From the NCBI GenBank assembly GCA_021201315.1, contig JAJQFG010000005.1:26801-90800 (forward strand): a stretch of 64,000 nucleotides of DNA. Direction: 5' to 3'. Position numbers and translations under genes: made by a program. The stretch's first letter is position 1, and each line of letters begins with the position of its first letter. This document shows, piece by piece, positions 26,014 to 35,602 of the stretch. Origin of the DNA: Erysipelotrichaceae bacterium. GTDB lineage: Bacteria > Bacillota_I > Bacilli_A > Erysipelotrichales > Coprobacillaceae. The notes under the pieces are model-generated. The model was not told the origin of the DNA. It did no database searches and saw nothing but the letters and a program-made list of their open reading frames with translations.

Positions 26014-27150
26014 TTATTTATTAAGCATTCTCTTAACCATCCAATCAGCACCAAAGCAGTTAGCAGAATTCATTTGATCATTAACACAATGTGCATTTCC
26101 TGGATATTCCGCATAATATTTGTCTTCAGAAGAAATCATATTATAAATACGCTTTGCACCTTCAACTCCAATAATTGGATCTTCTTTAGTATGAATAATT
26201 AATGTAGGTACTGTTATATTATGTAATTTATCAGTTACGCACATTTCTGTTGACATTTTTGAACATACTTCTAAATCATCCTGATTGAATTTTAACTTAA
26301 ATCCACCTAAATAGAAATTAGGAATACCCATCCATGGATGCTTTGTTAAATCATCTGTACGATCCGTACCACCTCGTACAACCAAGCCACAAATGTCATC
26401 ATTAAATTCACATGCTGCTTGTGTTGCGAGGAATCCTCCATAGGAAATACCATACAGTGTTATCTTATTACCAATTCTATCGTCTGATTTTACATAATCA
26501 ATAACCGCTTTAACAGCACCAATATAATTTGTTGTATTCAGCCACATTTCTCTAAAATATAAACTCACTCCTTGCCCAGGACCATCAAAAATAATAAAAG
26601 GAACACCTCTTTCATAAAAAGAATAAGCTACTGAAAAGTTTTCTTCTTTAAAGCCAGTTGCACCAGGGATAAAAACAAGAACTGGCGTATCTTTTGGACA
26701 ATTATCAGGAATGCATAAATAGCCTTGCATCGTTTTGCCTTCATAAGGTATTTCTAATACTTCAAAATTTGTTTTTGAATATTGCCATTGTTTCTGGAAA
26801 GTTTCAGGTATTTTTCCATAAATACGAAGTTTTTCTTCAGTAATAGCATCATGAATACCATAATCAGCTACTCTATACATAGCATTAGCACGACCAAAAT
26901 AGATTCCAGCCGTTAACAAGTTTCCTTCCTCTTCCATTTGTTTTGCATATGCAAAACGTCTATCACCAATTTCTTCAGCAACATCTACAAAATCTTCTCT
27001 AAATTCTTCAGGTACAGGTTCAAAGCTTTTACCAACACAAGTACAATCACATTCGGTTCTTTTTGTTAATTCAATAAAATCTTCAACATCCATACCACCA
27101 GAAATCATTCTGCCTGGATTTTGAGCACCAGGTCTACCACGTTTTGTCAT
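26014..27150 (-). CDS. Alpha/beta hydrolase, FrsA/DUF1100-like
   Basis: 378 aa with AAAGGAGG before the ATG. A helical N-terminal lid (about 1-125) precedes the hydrolase core: VLVFIPGATGF, FDGPGQG, nucleophile elbow GISYGG, acid in HTKEDPIIG and His in GNAHCV near the end. This layout matches the FrsA and 2,6-dihydroxypseudooxynicotine-hydrolase group. It cleaves an ester or C-C bond in a substrate that cannot be named. It is first in an operon with tetR, under a TTGACA-17-TACTAT promoter overlapped by a palindromic operator. Confidence 0.8.
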   Translation of the reverse strand: MTKRGRPGAQNPGRMISGGMDVEDFIELTKRTECDCTCVGKSFEPVPEEFREDFVDVAEEIGDRRFAYAKQMEEEGNLLTAGIYFGRANAMYRVADYGIHDAITEEKLRIYGKIPETFQKQWQYSKTNFEVLEIPYEGKTMQGYLCIPDNCPKDTPVLVFIPGATGFKEENFSVAYSFYERGVPFIIFDGPGQGVSLYFREMWLNTTNYIGAVKAVIDYVKSDDRIGNKITLYGISYGGFLATQAACEFNDDICGLVVRGGTDRTDDLTKHPWMGIPNFYLGGFKLKFNQDDLEVCSKMSTEMCVTDKLHNITVPTLIIHTKEDPIIGVEGAKRIYNMISSEDKYYAEYPGNAHCVNDQMNSANCFGADWMVKRMLNK

Positions 27151-27167
27151 TAAATTTCCTCCTTTTT

Positions 27168-27180
27168 AGTACGTTGTACT
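27168..27180. promoter_or_regulatory. Operator 1, AGTAC-GTT-GTACT
   Basis: Perfect 5-bp inverted repeat with a 3-nt centre, downstream of the minus-strand -10. Its twin lies 30 bp away. Confidence 0.65.
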
Positions 27181-27197
27181 GTTTTTTGTATTTATAT

Positions 27198-27210
27198 AGT
27201 ACACCGTACT
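27198..27210. promoter_or_regulatory. Operator 2, AGTAC-ACC-GTACT
   Basis: Same arms as operator 1, 30 bp apart (about three helical turns). It overlaps the promoter spacer and -10, an ideal place for TetR-type repression. Confidence 0.65.
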
Positions 27211-27230
27211 GTGGATATTGTCAATAATAT
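27202..27230 (-). promoter_or_regulatory. Promoter of the hydrolase-tetR operon
   Basis: Minus strand TTGACA, a 17-nt spacer, then TACTAT, with operator 2 inside it. Confidence 0.6.
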
Positions 27231-27246
27231 TTTATATTTTTAAAGC

Positions 27247-27280
27247 AAAAAATGATCAGAATTTAATTCTGATCATTTTT
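27247..27280 (-). terminator. Bidirectional terminator after the GH1 gene
   Basis: AAAATGATCAGAAT / ATTCTGATCATTTT stem with A and T runs on both sides. Confidence 0.7.
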
Positions 27281-27301
27281 ATTCATATTTTTTTATATTT
27301 A

Positions 27302-28777
<1,476 letters not shown>

Positions 28778-28788
28778 TTACCTCCTCT

Positions 28789-28802
28789 TGAAAGTGTTTT
28801 CA
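28789..28802 (-). promoter_or_regulatory. cre-like site before the GH1 gene
   Basis: TGAAAACACTTTCA on the minus strand matches the catabolite-responsive consensus except for A in place of the central G. It lies just downstream of a TATAAT at 28812-28817. Confidence 0.5.
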
Positions 28803-28884
28803 TTCACACTTATTATACATCTTTTATGATAAATTGAGTATGAATTTACAATATTTGAAAGTAAAAATTTATGGTTAAAAAATA

Positions 28885-29304
28885 CTAAAGATTATGTATC
28901 TCTAGTATTTCATATATATCATCAATATTAATTCTTTGATTATCATTAGTAATAATCACTTTTTCATATTCATCAATCTTCTTAACAGAAATAACATCTG
29001 TTATATAAGTTCCACCTGATTTTTTGTTATCAGAAACAAAGTATGTAAGTTCTACTGAATTCATGTTTTCTTTTATTGATTGAAGTTGCTGATTAATGAT
29101 TTGTTTTTGATCATCATCCAACACTTTTTTTGAAGAGACATATCGTGCTGTTTCTAACACTGCTTCTTTGTGTCCTGTTAGCGCTGCAAAAGGAGCAAAT
29201 TGTGCAGCTCTATCCAAAGTAGACATAGGAGGATGTCTTGTGGATTTTTGATAAGGTAAATTGATAATATCTGAGTAATCATGAATATTTCTGAATGTTG
29301 CCAT
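28885..29304 (-). CDS. YolD-like protein partnered with a Y-family polymerase
   Basis: 139 aa. YolD/YqjX features: RHPPMSTLDRAAQFAPFAALTGHKEAVLETARYV, then KQIINQQLQSIKENMNSVELTYFVSDNKKSGGTYITDVISVKKIDEYEKVIITNDNQRINIDDIYEI. The ATG overlaps the polymerase stop (TAATG), so translation is coupled. In Bacillus such pairs (UvrX/YolD, YqjW/YqjX) belong to the DNA-damage response. Its biochemical role is not established. Confidence 0.8.
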   Translation of the reverse strand: MATFRNIHDYSDIINLPYQKSTRHPPMSTLDRAAQFAPFAALTGHKEAVLETARYVSSKKVLDDDQKQIINQQLQSIKENMNSVELTYFVSDNKKSGGTYITDVISVKKIDEYEKVIITNDNQRINIDDIYEILEIHNL

Positions 29305-30806
29305 TATGCTTTATGACCTCCAATTGTTTCATTTCTTTCTTTCGCTTTAGCCCCTTCTTCATAGTCTCTACCTTTTAACAAGGCATTTTTACCAAATTTC
29401 TTTTTTATTTCTAATGTAGCTTCTTGGACACGTTTTTCTTTTTCTAAATCAAGTTGTAATTGTTTCTCATGGTCATCTTCAAAGTTAGAGAAGATATCCA
29501 ATTGTTTGACTTGTGGTTTTAAATCAGCTATATCCTCATTTATCACGTTGGTTAATGATATATTGATTTTTCTTATAGTTAGACCTTTATCGACTATGCG
29601 ATCATAGAGTTTTAATATATATTCTGTTAATAGTTTGGAAGAAGATGTATATCTGTCTAAGTTAGTTGTTCCATGTGCATGTTTAGGTATTTTTCTGCCA
29701 TAATAATCCGTTGTAATTTCACCCTTATAATTAACTATATTTTCTTTATCATAGTTGATAGTTAGTACAATTTGTTTAGTCACCAAACGTTTTTCAACAA
29801 GATCCAACGCTAAGGAATCTATCGTTTCTTTTACTACTATTTTGGCTTTATCATAACTATAAGGACTACTTAATACTTGTCCATTACCTATACTATTATG
29901 TTCGGGTTTATAAGATTTAATATCCGCAATTGTACAAGGTTCATATCCCCATGCATGATCTATCAATAATTCAGCATTAACACCAAACAACTTATACAAT
30001 AAATCCTCATTATAATATTCCTTTTCACTTCCTAATGAACATTTCGCAACATCACCCATCGTATATAAACCTACTTTTTCAAGTTTACTAGCATAACCCT
30101 TACCAACACGCCAAAAATCAGTAATAGGCTTATGATTCCAAAGATATTTTCGATATCTTTTTTCATCTAGTTGAGCAATCCTAACACCATTTTCATCAGC
30201 TTTTAAATGTTTAGCGACTATATCCATAGCTACTTTACATAAATAAAGATTGGTTCCTATACCAGCAGTTGCAGTAATATTGGTTTGTTGATAGATATCT
30301 TGAATAACCATTTGAACTATTTCTTTTGGTGTTTTGTGATATAACTGTAAATAACCAGTTAAATCAACAAATATTTCATCGATGGAATATACATGAATAT
30401 CATCAGCTGAAAAATATTTTAAATATATTTCATAGATACGATTACTATAATCAATATAATAAGCCATTCTTGGTGTAGCTACAATATAAGTTAATTTAAG
30501 ATTCTTATTTTTCATTAATTCATCATCATTATATGATTCATCAACAAATTGGTGATACCTAGCATGTTTTCTACGTTCGTTATTAATTTCTTCAACCTTT
30601 TGTTCTACTTCATACAAACGCGCACGACCACCAATGCCATATTTCTTTAATGATGGTGATACAGCTAAACATATGGTTTTAGACGTACGACTTTTATCAG
30701 CAACAACCAAATTTGTATTTAAAGCATCTAAATTTCTTTCATGACATTCTACAGAGGCATAAAATGATTTTAAATCTATAGCTGCATATATTCTTCTCTT
30801 ACTCAT
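29304..30806 (-). CDS. Y-family DNA polymerase (UvrX/UmuC-like)
   Basis: 500 aa, AGGAGG before the start. Polymerase motifs are intact: AAIDLKSFYASVECHERNLD (metal-binding Asp), ICLAVSPSLKKYGI, and YSIDEIFVDLTGYL with the catalytic DE pair. Then come GIGTNLYLCKVAMDIVAKH and a helix-hairpin-helix region (VGKGYASKLEKVGLYTMGDVAK). The little-finger domain covers about 330-450. It performs error-prone translesion synthesis. It is followed by a coupled yolD-like gene. No LexA-type operator was found upstream by eye. Confidence 0.85.
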   Translation of the reverse strand: MSKRRIYAAIDLKSFYASVECHERNLDALNTNLVVADKSRTSKTICLAVSPSLKKYGIGGRARLYEVEQKVEEINNERRKHARYHQFVDESYNDDELMKNKNLKLTYIVATPRMAYYIDYSNRIYEIYLKYFSADDIHVYSIDEIFVDLTGYLQLYHKTPKEIVQMVIQDIYQQTNITATAGIGTNLYLCKVAMDIVAKHLKADENGVRIAQLDEKRYRKYLWNHKPITDFWRVGKGYASKLEKVGLYTMGDVAKCSLGSEKEYYNEDLLYKLFGVNAELLIDHAWGYEPCTIADIKSYKPEHNSIGNGQVLSSPYSYDKAKIVVKETIDSLALDLVEKRLVTKQIVLTINYDKENIVNYKGEITTDYYGRKIPKHAHGTTNLDRYTSSSKLLTEYILKLYDRIVDKGLTIRKINISLTNVINEDIADLKPQVKQLDIFSNFEDDHEKQLQLDLEKEKRVQEATLEIKKKFGKNALLKGRDYEEGAKAKERNETIGGHKA

Positions 30807-30841
30807 TTTATTACCTCCTCTCGTTTCTATTTTAACATATT

Positions 30842-30869
30842 AAAAAAAGATAATGAACTCACATTATCT
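30842..30869 (-). terminator. Intrinsic terminator after the HAD gene
   Basis: Minus strand AAAGATAATG / CATTATCTTT with a T run at the HAD stop. Confidence 0.65.
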
Positions 30870-31517
30870 TTGATTTTCTAAATAATCAATCACATTTAAT
30901 AGTGATGGTAAAACAGCTACTGTCATATCTTTAAAACGCTGTGATGGTTCTTTCATATCAGGTATACATATAACTGGAATATTACCACTATAAGCTGCCT
31001 GTATGCCTGATTCACTATCTTCTAATACCAAACCTTCATTAACTTCAACACTTGCTTTTTCAATAGCTTTTAAGAATATATCAGGATGAGGTTTCGCATT
31101 TTTGACTTCAGGGCCAAAGACCATATCATCAAAGTATTTATCTATATCATGTTGTTTTAAAGCGTTTAGTGCTCTTTCTTTCATACTCGATGTTGCAAGT
31201 ATAATTTTAAAGTTATTGTCTTTTAAATATTCTAATAATTCTTTAACACCTTCTTTTAAATCAACACCATGAGCAATTGCATTATTTTCGTGTATTATCA
31301 AATAGTTCATCACTTCATCATTAGTTGTTGGTAGATCAAATTCTTTAATAATCCTAGTAACATTCGCCACTGCTGTTCTACCACTATAATTTTGAATATA
31401 GTTATCTAATGTAAATTCGTGTCCGTATTGTTCTGCAAAATTTTTAAACAATTGGTATGAAATCACTTCTGTATCAATAATAATTCCATCTAAATCAAAT
31501 ATCACTGCTTTAATCAT
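30864..31517 (-). CDS. HAD-family hydrolase, beta-phosphoglucomutase-like
   Basis: 217 aa from ATG 31517 (GGAGG upstream; an ATG four codons earlier lacks one). HAD motifs: DLDGIIIDTE (nucleophile and acid Asp, then cap), ATSSMKERALNAL (motif II), K in KNAKPHPDIFLKA and LEDSESGIQAA (motif IV). It belongs to the subfamily with an alpha-helical cap that includes beta-phosphoglucomutase and sugar phosphatases. The substrate is not predictable. It resembles the second HAD gene at 51498-52169. Confidence 0.85.
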   Translation of the reverse strand: MIKAVIFDLDGIIIDTEVISYQLFKNFAEQYGHEFTLDNYIQNYSGRTAVANVTRIIKEFDLPTTNDEVMNYLIIHENNAIAHGVDLKEGVKELLEYLKDNNFKIILATSSMKERALNALKQHDIDKYFDDMVFGPEVKNAKPHPDIFLKAIEKASVEVNEGLVLEDSESGIQAAYSGNIPVICIPDMKEPSQRFKDMTVAVLPSLLNVIDYLENQR

Positions 31518-31622
31518 AATAACCTCCATTTATACGTTTATCTTATCAAATTAACATTAAAAAGAAAAGATATCCATAGGATTTTCACATCTTTATGATA
31601 CAATTAAAAAAGAGAGGAATTT

Positions 31623-31763
31623 ATGGTTTATTTGGTTATTGTTATTATATTTTGGATATTAATACTTTATGGTATTTATGAGCTTTATGGTCAGTTGAAT
31701 TCTATTAATGATAAGTTATCAAAATTATTGGAAAAAGAAGGAAGAAAAGATGAAGAAATATAA
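31623..31763 (+). CDS. Small membrane protein
   Basis: 46 aa with AGAGAGGA before the ATG. One N-terminal membrane helix (VYLVIVIIFWILILYGIYELYG) is followed by a charged amphipathic tail (NDKLSKLLEKEGRKDEEI). It overlaps the next small ORF by 14 nt, and a strong terminator follows both. The site, helix and coupling make it credible; function unknown. Confidence 0.55.
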   Translation: MVYLVIVIIFWILILYGIYELYGQLNSINDKLSKLLEKEGRKDEEI

Positions 31764-31842
31764 GCTATTACTTATTGGTTTCATTATCATCATAATTATC
31801 ATATTTATATTAAGTCAATCTGGTATTGGTGTATTCTTTTAA
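31750..31842 (+). CDS. Very small membrane peptide
   Basis: 30 aa with AAGGAAG before the ATG. A basic MKKYK start and one hydrophobic helix of Leu/Ile make up nearly the whole peptide. It overlaps the 46-aa ORF, so it is probably translationally coupled. Function unknown; it could be a small membrane regulator or a type I-toxin-like peptide. Confidence 0.45.
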   Translation: MKKYKLLLIGFIIIIIIIFILSQSGIGVFF

Positions 31843-31844
31843 AG

Positions 31845-31875
31845 TAAAGCCCACAATTTAATTGTGGGCTTTATT
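31845..31875. terminator. Bidirectional terminator
   Basis: AAAGCCCACAATT / AATTGTGGGCTTT serves the small ORFs on the plus strand and the TetR gene on the minus strand. Confidence 0.75.
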
Positions 31876-32461
31876 TATATTGTCGATTTATTGTAAAACC
31901 ATTAATTGCAATTAATATATCATGTTTAGACTTTTCTCTAATATCGTAAGGTCCATCACGCAATGACCAATCAAACAATGTTCCTCGACATATACGTAGT
32001 AATGTTTCGGATATTTCTTCAGCTGTATATGAAGAGTGAAATATACCTTTTTCTATCCCCCTCTGAGCTAAATCATAAAGATATTTATTAAACTTTCTAT
32101 CAGAAGAAACATATTTACCATTCGTACTTAAGTGTGTTTCCATCACTTTCATAAATACTTTACTACCAATTTCTACAGCTCCAGAAGTCTGTAAATCAAT
32201 AATAGCTAAAATACTTTCTATAACGCCTTTTGATAAATCAAGATCATCTAACCATTCATCAAATTCTAAATATTTTTCCATTAACACTTCTTCTTTAGAT
32301 GAATAATAATGATAGAAATTTCCTACGGAAACGCCTGCTTCTTTACAAATACGACTAATCGTTACTTTATCATAACCATCTTGTTTAAATAATTTTAAGG
32401 CTACTTCATATATGTGATTTTTTGTAATAATAGCCTGTTGTGCTCTCGTTATCTTTTCCAT
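31871..32461 (-). CDS. TetR-family transcriptional regulator
   Basis: 196 aa from the probable ATG 32461; an in-frame ATG at 32482 is also possible, and neither has a clear ribosome site. HTH: NHIYEVALKLFKQDGYDKVTISRICKEAGVSVGNFYHYYSSKEEVLMEKY. It is divergent from the Fe-S flavoenzyme gene. The palindrome ACCGAATA-T-TATTCGGT in the shared intergenic region is its most likely operator. Ligand unknown; by analogy it may sense a substrate of the flavoenzyme. Confidence 0.85.
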   Translation of the reverse strand: MEKITRAQQAIITKNHIYEVALKLFKQDGYDKVTISRICKEAGVSVGNFYHYYSSKEEVLMEKYLEFDEWLDDLDLSKGVIESILAIIDLQTSGAVEIGSKVFMKVMETHLSTNGKYVSSDRKFNKYLYDLAQRGIEKGIFHSSYTAEEISETLLRICRGTLFDWSLRDGPYDIREKSKHDILIAINGFTINRQYK

Positions 32462-32527
32462 GTCAAAATTATACATAATCAAAATATCATAATCAAGAAA
32501 TTATTTTAAACTATTTTTGTGAATTTG

Positions 32528-32556
32528 TTGACAAATGGTGAATACAGTGATATATT
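32528..32556 (+). promoter_or_regulatory. Promoter of the flavoenzyme gene
   Basis: TTGACA (32528-32533), 17-nt spacer, TATATT (32551-32556). Confidence 0.65.
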
Positions 32557-32566
32557 TATCGCAGTT

Positions 32567-32583
32567 ACCGAATATTATTCGGT
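32567..32583. promoter_or_regulatory. 17-bp palindromic operator
   Basis: ACCGAATA-T-TATTCGGT, perfect arms, placed about at the transcription start and between divergent genes. Probably bound by the adjacent TetR protein. Confidence 0.6.
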
Positions 32584-32616
32584 GAATATCATTCGACGAC
32601 GAAAGGAGGATTTCGA

Positions 32617-34620
32617 ATGAGTAAGTATGATGCTCTTTTTCAGCCAATGAAAGTTGGCTCTGTTACCATTAAGAATCGTATCGTTATGTGTCCAATGGGT
32701 GGAACTGCACTCATTGAAAATAATGAATTTGATCAAGCTTCTGCAGATATGTACATTGAACGTGCTAAAGGCGGCGTTGGTTTAATTGTTCCTGGTATTA
32801 TTCATATTACTGATATGTGGGGTCGAGGTTTTTGGGCTTCTGAAGTTAGTGATGAATGTATGGATAATATTAGTAAAACATTAAAAGAATTGCATAAATA
32901 TGATTGCAAGATGTTCGCGCAAATTGGTGCTGGTATGGGTCGTGTATTATCTATTAATTCTGGTATGTTTCCTGAAGGTTTTAATCCTGTTAAGGCTATG
33001 AGAGGACCTAGTGAAGATCTTCCTAATGTTTGGGTTCCTGAAAAGAAACATCGTGAAATGACAAAAGATGAAATTCAGGAAATTATTGATGCTTATGCTA
33101 AATTATCTAAGAGATTAAAAGATGCTGGTATGGATGGTGTAGAAATACATGCAATTCATGAAGGTTATTTATTAGATCAATTCTCTATTTCAGCAACTAA
33201 CTGGAGAAAAGATGAATATGGTGGATCATTAGATAATAGAATGAGATTTGTTTGTGAAATTATTCATGCCATTAAAGATGCTTGTGGTGAAGATTTCCCT
33301 GTATCTGTACGTTTTAGTGTTACAAGTAAAATGAAAGGTTTCAACGATGGTGCATTACCTGCTGAAAACTATAAAGAATTTGGCCGTTCTTTAGAAGAAG
33401 CACCTGCTGTAGCTAAGATTCTTGAAGAAGCTGGCGCTGATTTGTTGAATGCTGATAATGGATCTTATGATTCATGGTGGTGGGCTCATCCACCAATGTA
33501 TATGCCAAAGGCATGTAATCTTCCTGAAGTATCTTATATCAAGAACTTTGTAAACATTCCTGTGGTTTGTGCTGGTCGTATGGAAGATCCTGATGTGGCT
33601 TTAGATGCTATCGAAAGTGGAAAAGTTGATTTTGTAGGTATTGCTAGACAAATGTTAACAGATCCAGAATGGTCTAATAAAGTCGCTAAAGGGGATGTAG
33701 AAGATATTAAACCTTGTATTGCATGTCATAATGGATGTTTTGGTCGTTTGTTTGCAGGTGATGGCACATCATGTGCATTAAATCCAGCTGCTATGCAAGA
33801 AAAGAAATATGAAATTAAACCTGCTACAACAAAGAAGAAAGTTCTTGTTGTAGGTGGTGGTATTGGTGGTATGGAAGCTGCCAGATTAGCTTCTATTAGA
33901 GGTCATGATGTTACTTTAGTAGAAAAGACTAATGAATTAGGTGGTATCTTTATTGCGGCTGCTGCCTTTGATTTTAAGGAAGCAGATAGACAACTTATTC
34001 AATGGTATATTAGACAAATGGATAAGGAAAATGTCAATGTTATTTTAAATACTACAGTTGATAAAGCCTATATTGAAGAAATGAATCCTGATGAAGTTAT
34101 TGTTGCAACTGGTGCAATTCCTAGAGTTGTACCTATTAAGGGTATTGATGGTGATAATGTTATGGAAGCATGTCAATATCTTTTGAAAGAAAAAGAAGCT
34201 GGTGAAAACAATGTCATTATTGGCGGTGGTCTTACTGGTATTGAGATTGCCTATGATTTGGTTAAACATGGTAAAAAGGTTTCTGTTGTTGAAGCAAAAG
34301 ATGAAATTCTTGAAGGAAAATACCTTTCAGCAGCCAACTCTAATATGTTAAGACAAATTATTAAAGATTATCAAATTCCTGTATATACAAGTGCTACAAT
34401 TACTGAAATCAATAAAGATGGATTAGAATTCACACAAGGTAATGAAACACACGTGATTACAGCTGACAGCGTTATTACAGCAACAGGATATATTCCAAAA
34501 CAAACAATTCCTGAAGGCGTTGAAGAAATGGATAATGTTCATATTATTGGTGATGCCAATAAAGTTGGTAACTTAATGGATGCTGTATGGGCAGCATATG
34601 ATATTGCGCTTGCAATATAA
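32617..34620 (+). CDS. BaiCD/BaiH-like NADH:flavin oxidoreductase with 4Fe-4S cluster
   Basis: 667 aa, GAAAGGAGG upstream. N-terminal old-yellow-enzyme TIM barrel, about 1-350 (FQPMKVGSVTIKNRIVMCPMGG, GVEIHAIHEGYLLDQFSISATNWRKDEYGGSLDNRMRF). A 4Fe-4S motif follows at C367-x2-C370-x3-C374-x11-C386. The C-terminal half has FAD- (KVLVVGGGIGGMEAA, about 408) and NAD-binding (NNVIIGGGLTGIEIA) folds. The domain order matches 2,4-dienoyl-CoA reductase, BaiCD and BaiH. It probably reduces an enone or enoyl substrate; a bile-acid role is possible but no other bai gene is here. Regulated by the divergent TetR gene. Confidence 0.85.
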   Translation: MSKYDALFQPMKVGSVTIKNRIVMCPMGGTALIENNEFDQASADMYIERAKGGVGLIVPGIIHITDMWGRGFWASEVSDECMDNISKTLKELHKYDCKMFAQIGAGMGRVLSINSGMFPEGFNPVKAMRGPSEDLPNVWVPEKKHREMTKDEIQEIIDAYAKLSKRLKDAGMDGVEIHAIHEGYLLDQFSISATNWRKDEYGGSLDNRMRFVCEIIHAIKDACGEDFPVSVRFSVTSKMKGFNDGALPAENYKEFGRSLEEAPAVAKILEEAGADLLNADNGSYDSWWWAHPPMYMPKACNLPEVSYIKNFVNIPVVCAGRMEDPDVALDAIESGKVDFVGIARQMLTDPEWSNKVAKGDVEDIKPCIACHNGCFGRLFAGDGTSCALNPAAMQEKKYEIKPATTKKKVLVVGGGIGGMEAARLASIRGHDVTLVEKTNELGGIFIAAAAFDFKEADRQLIQWYIRQMDKENVNVILNTTVDKAYIEEMNPDEVIVATGAIPRVVPIKGIDGDNVMEACQYLLKEKEAGENNVIIGGGLTGIEIAYDLVKHGKKVSVVEAKDEILEGKYLSAANSNMLRQIIKDYQIPVYTSATITEINKDGLEFTQGNETHVITADSVITATGYIPKQTIPEGVEEMDNVHIIGDANKVGNLMDAVWAAYDIALAI

Positions 34621-34627
34621 TGATAAA

Positions 34628-34660
34628 AATGAGTCACAAATTGTGACTCATTATTTTTTA
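34628..34660. terminator. Bidirectional terminator
   Basis: ATGAGTCACAA / TTGTGACTCAT followed by T-rich DNA, between convergent genes. Confidence 0.7.
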
Positions 34661-35064
34661 TACAATTTATCAGTAAATATTAGTTTTGTTCTGTCATCAT
34701 ACTTACCTATGACAACATGTTTTCCCTTATAATAATCATCACTAAATACAAAGCTTTGATTCAAATCATTATCATAACCAATAAGTTTAGCTTTTAATGT
34801 AATAGCCCCGTTTGCCATCTTTGGATCAGTTATTCTCTTCAATGCTTCTAACACTATATCGAAATCTAATTCATTATCTATGTCATACCATTTTGATATA
34901 TCAATTGGTAGACATAACTTGTTACCAATGATTTTTAGTTCATTAATATCTAAATGATATAATGATTTACAACGATAATTAAACACTTCTACAACTTTAT
35001 CTTTATTTAATGTATCAAATTCAATTCTTGTATGACTGATATCCCTAATAACATATTTTTCCAT
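34651..35064 (-). CDS. Hypothetical protein
   Basis: 137 aa from ATG 35064, with AAAGGAGATTATT ahead; the open frame continues 11 codons upstream without a site. Soluble, mixed alpha/beta (KYVIRDISHTRIEFDTLNKDKVVEVFNYRC, AITLKAKLIGYDNDLNQSFVFSDDYYKGKHVVIGKYDDRTKLIF). No domain is recognised. It is divergent from the PerR-like gene and ends in the shared terminator. Confidence 0.6.
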   Translation of the reverse strand: MEKYVIRDISHTRIEFDTLNKDKVVEVFNYRCKSLYHLDINELKIIGNKLCLPIDISKWYDIDNELDFDIVLEALKRITDPKMANGAITLKAKLIGYDNDLNQSFVFSDDYYKGKHVVIGKYDDRTKLIFTDKLYKK

Positions 35065-35131
35065 AATAATCTCCTTTCCACATAATAATTTTAACATAAA
35101 AGTAGTAGTAGTAATTTTTCACATAAACCTA

Positions 35132-35159
35132 TTGACTTTATGGTATAATATTATATAAT
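35132..35159 (+). promoter_or_regulatory. Promoter of the perR-rubrerythrin operon
   Basis: TTGACT (35132-35137), 16-nt spacer, TATAAT (35154-35159), followed at once by the TAGTAA palindrome. Confidence 0.7.
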
Positions 35160-35161
35160 AA

Positions 35162-35176
35162 TAGTAACCATTACTA
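35162..35176. promoter_or_regulatory. Palindrome TAGTAA-CCA-TTACTA at the transcription start
   Basis: Perfect 6-bp arms, three bases after the -10 box. Likely autoregulatory operator for the Fur/PerR-type protein, although it is not the textbook PerR box; the AT-rich TATAATATTATA just upstream may contribute. Confidence 0.55.
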
Positions 35177-35192
35177 ATAAGGAGTGAATCGT

Positions 35193-35591
35193 ATGTCTAC
35201 TACTCGTTATTCCAAACAAAGAGAGACCATTTATCAAGTTTTAAAAAATGATATTACACATCCTAATGTTGATACAATCTATATGAACGTCAAAAAAGAA
35301 ATACCTGACATTAGTTTAGGAACTGTCTATCGTAATTTGAGCTTCCTGGCAAAGCAAAAACGCATATTAAAACTTGATGTTGGTGATGGTGTTGTGCACT
35401 ACGACGCTAGAATGGAACCACATCTTCATTTTGTATGTGATGAATGTGGAGCTATTGAGGATTTGTTTGTTGATGAAAGTATCATGAGGGACCTTATTAG
35501 TGATGTTCAACAAGGTAGTGATAAGAAAATCACTTCTGTTGATATTCTATTTCACGGGAAATGTGAAGAATGTTGTTATAAAGATGAATAG
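35193..35591 (+). CDS. perR: Fur-family peroxide/metal regulator, PerR-like
   Basis: 132 aa from ATG 35193 (AAGGAG upstream). Winged helix: SKQRETIYQVLKNDITHPNVDTIYMNVKKEIPDISLGTVYRNLSFLAKQKRILKLDV. Metal-binding region HLHFVCDECGAIEDLF and C-terminal GKCEECC give the two CxxC pairs of a structural zinc site. It sits 11 nt before rubrerythrin, a peroxide-detoxifying enzyme, so PerR is favoured over Fur or Zur. The operon probably derepresses on oxidative stress. Confidence 0.8.
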   Translation: MSTTRYSKQRETIYQVLKNDITHPNVDTIYMNVKKEIPDISLGTVYRNLSFLAKQKRILKLDVGDGVVHYDARMEPHLHFVCDECGAIEDLFVDESIMRDLISDVQQGSDKKITSVDILFHGKCEECCYKDE

Positions 35592-35602
35592 GAGGAAATA
35601 TT

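Noticed and set aside
30806..30850. LexA operator before the Y-family polymerase
   Set aside because: No GAAC-N4-GTTC-type sequence could be found by eye.
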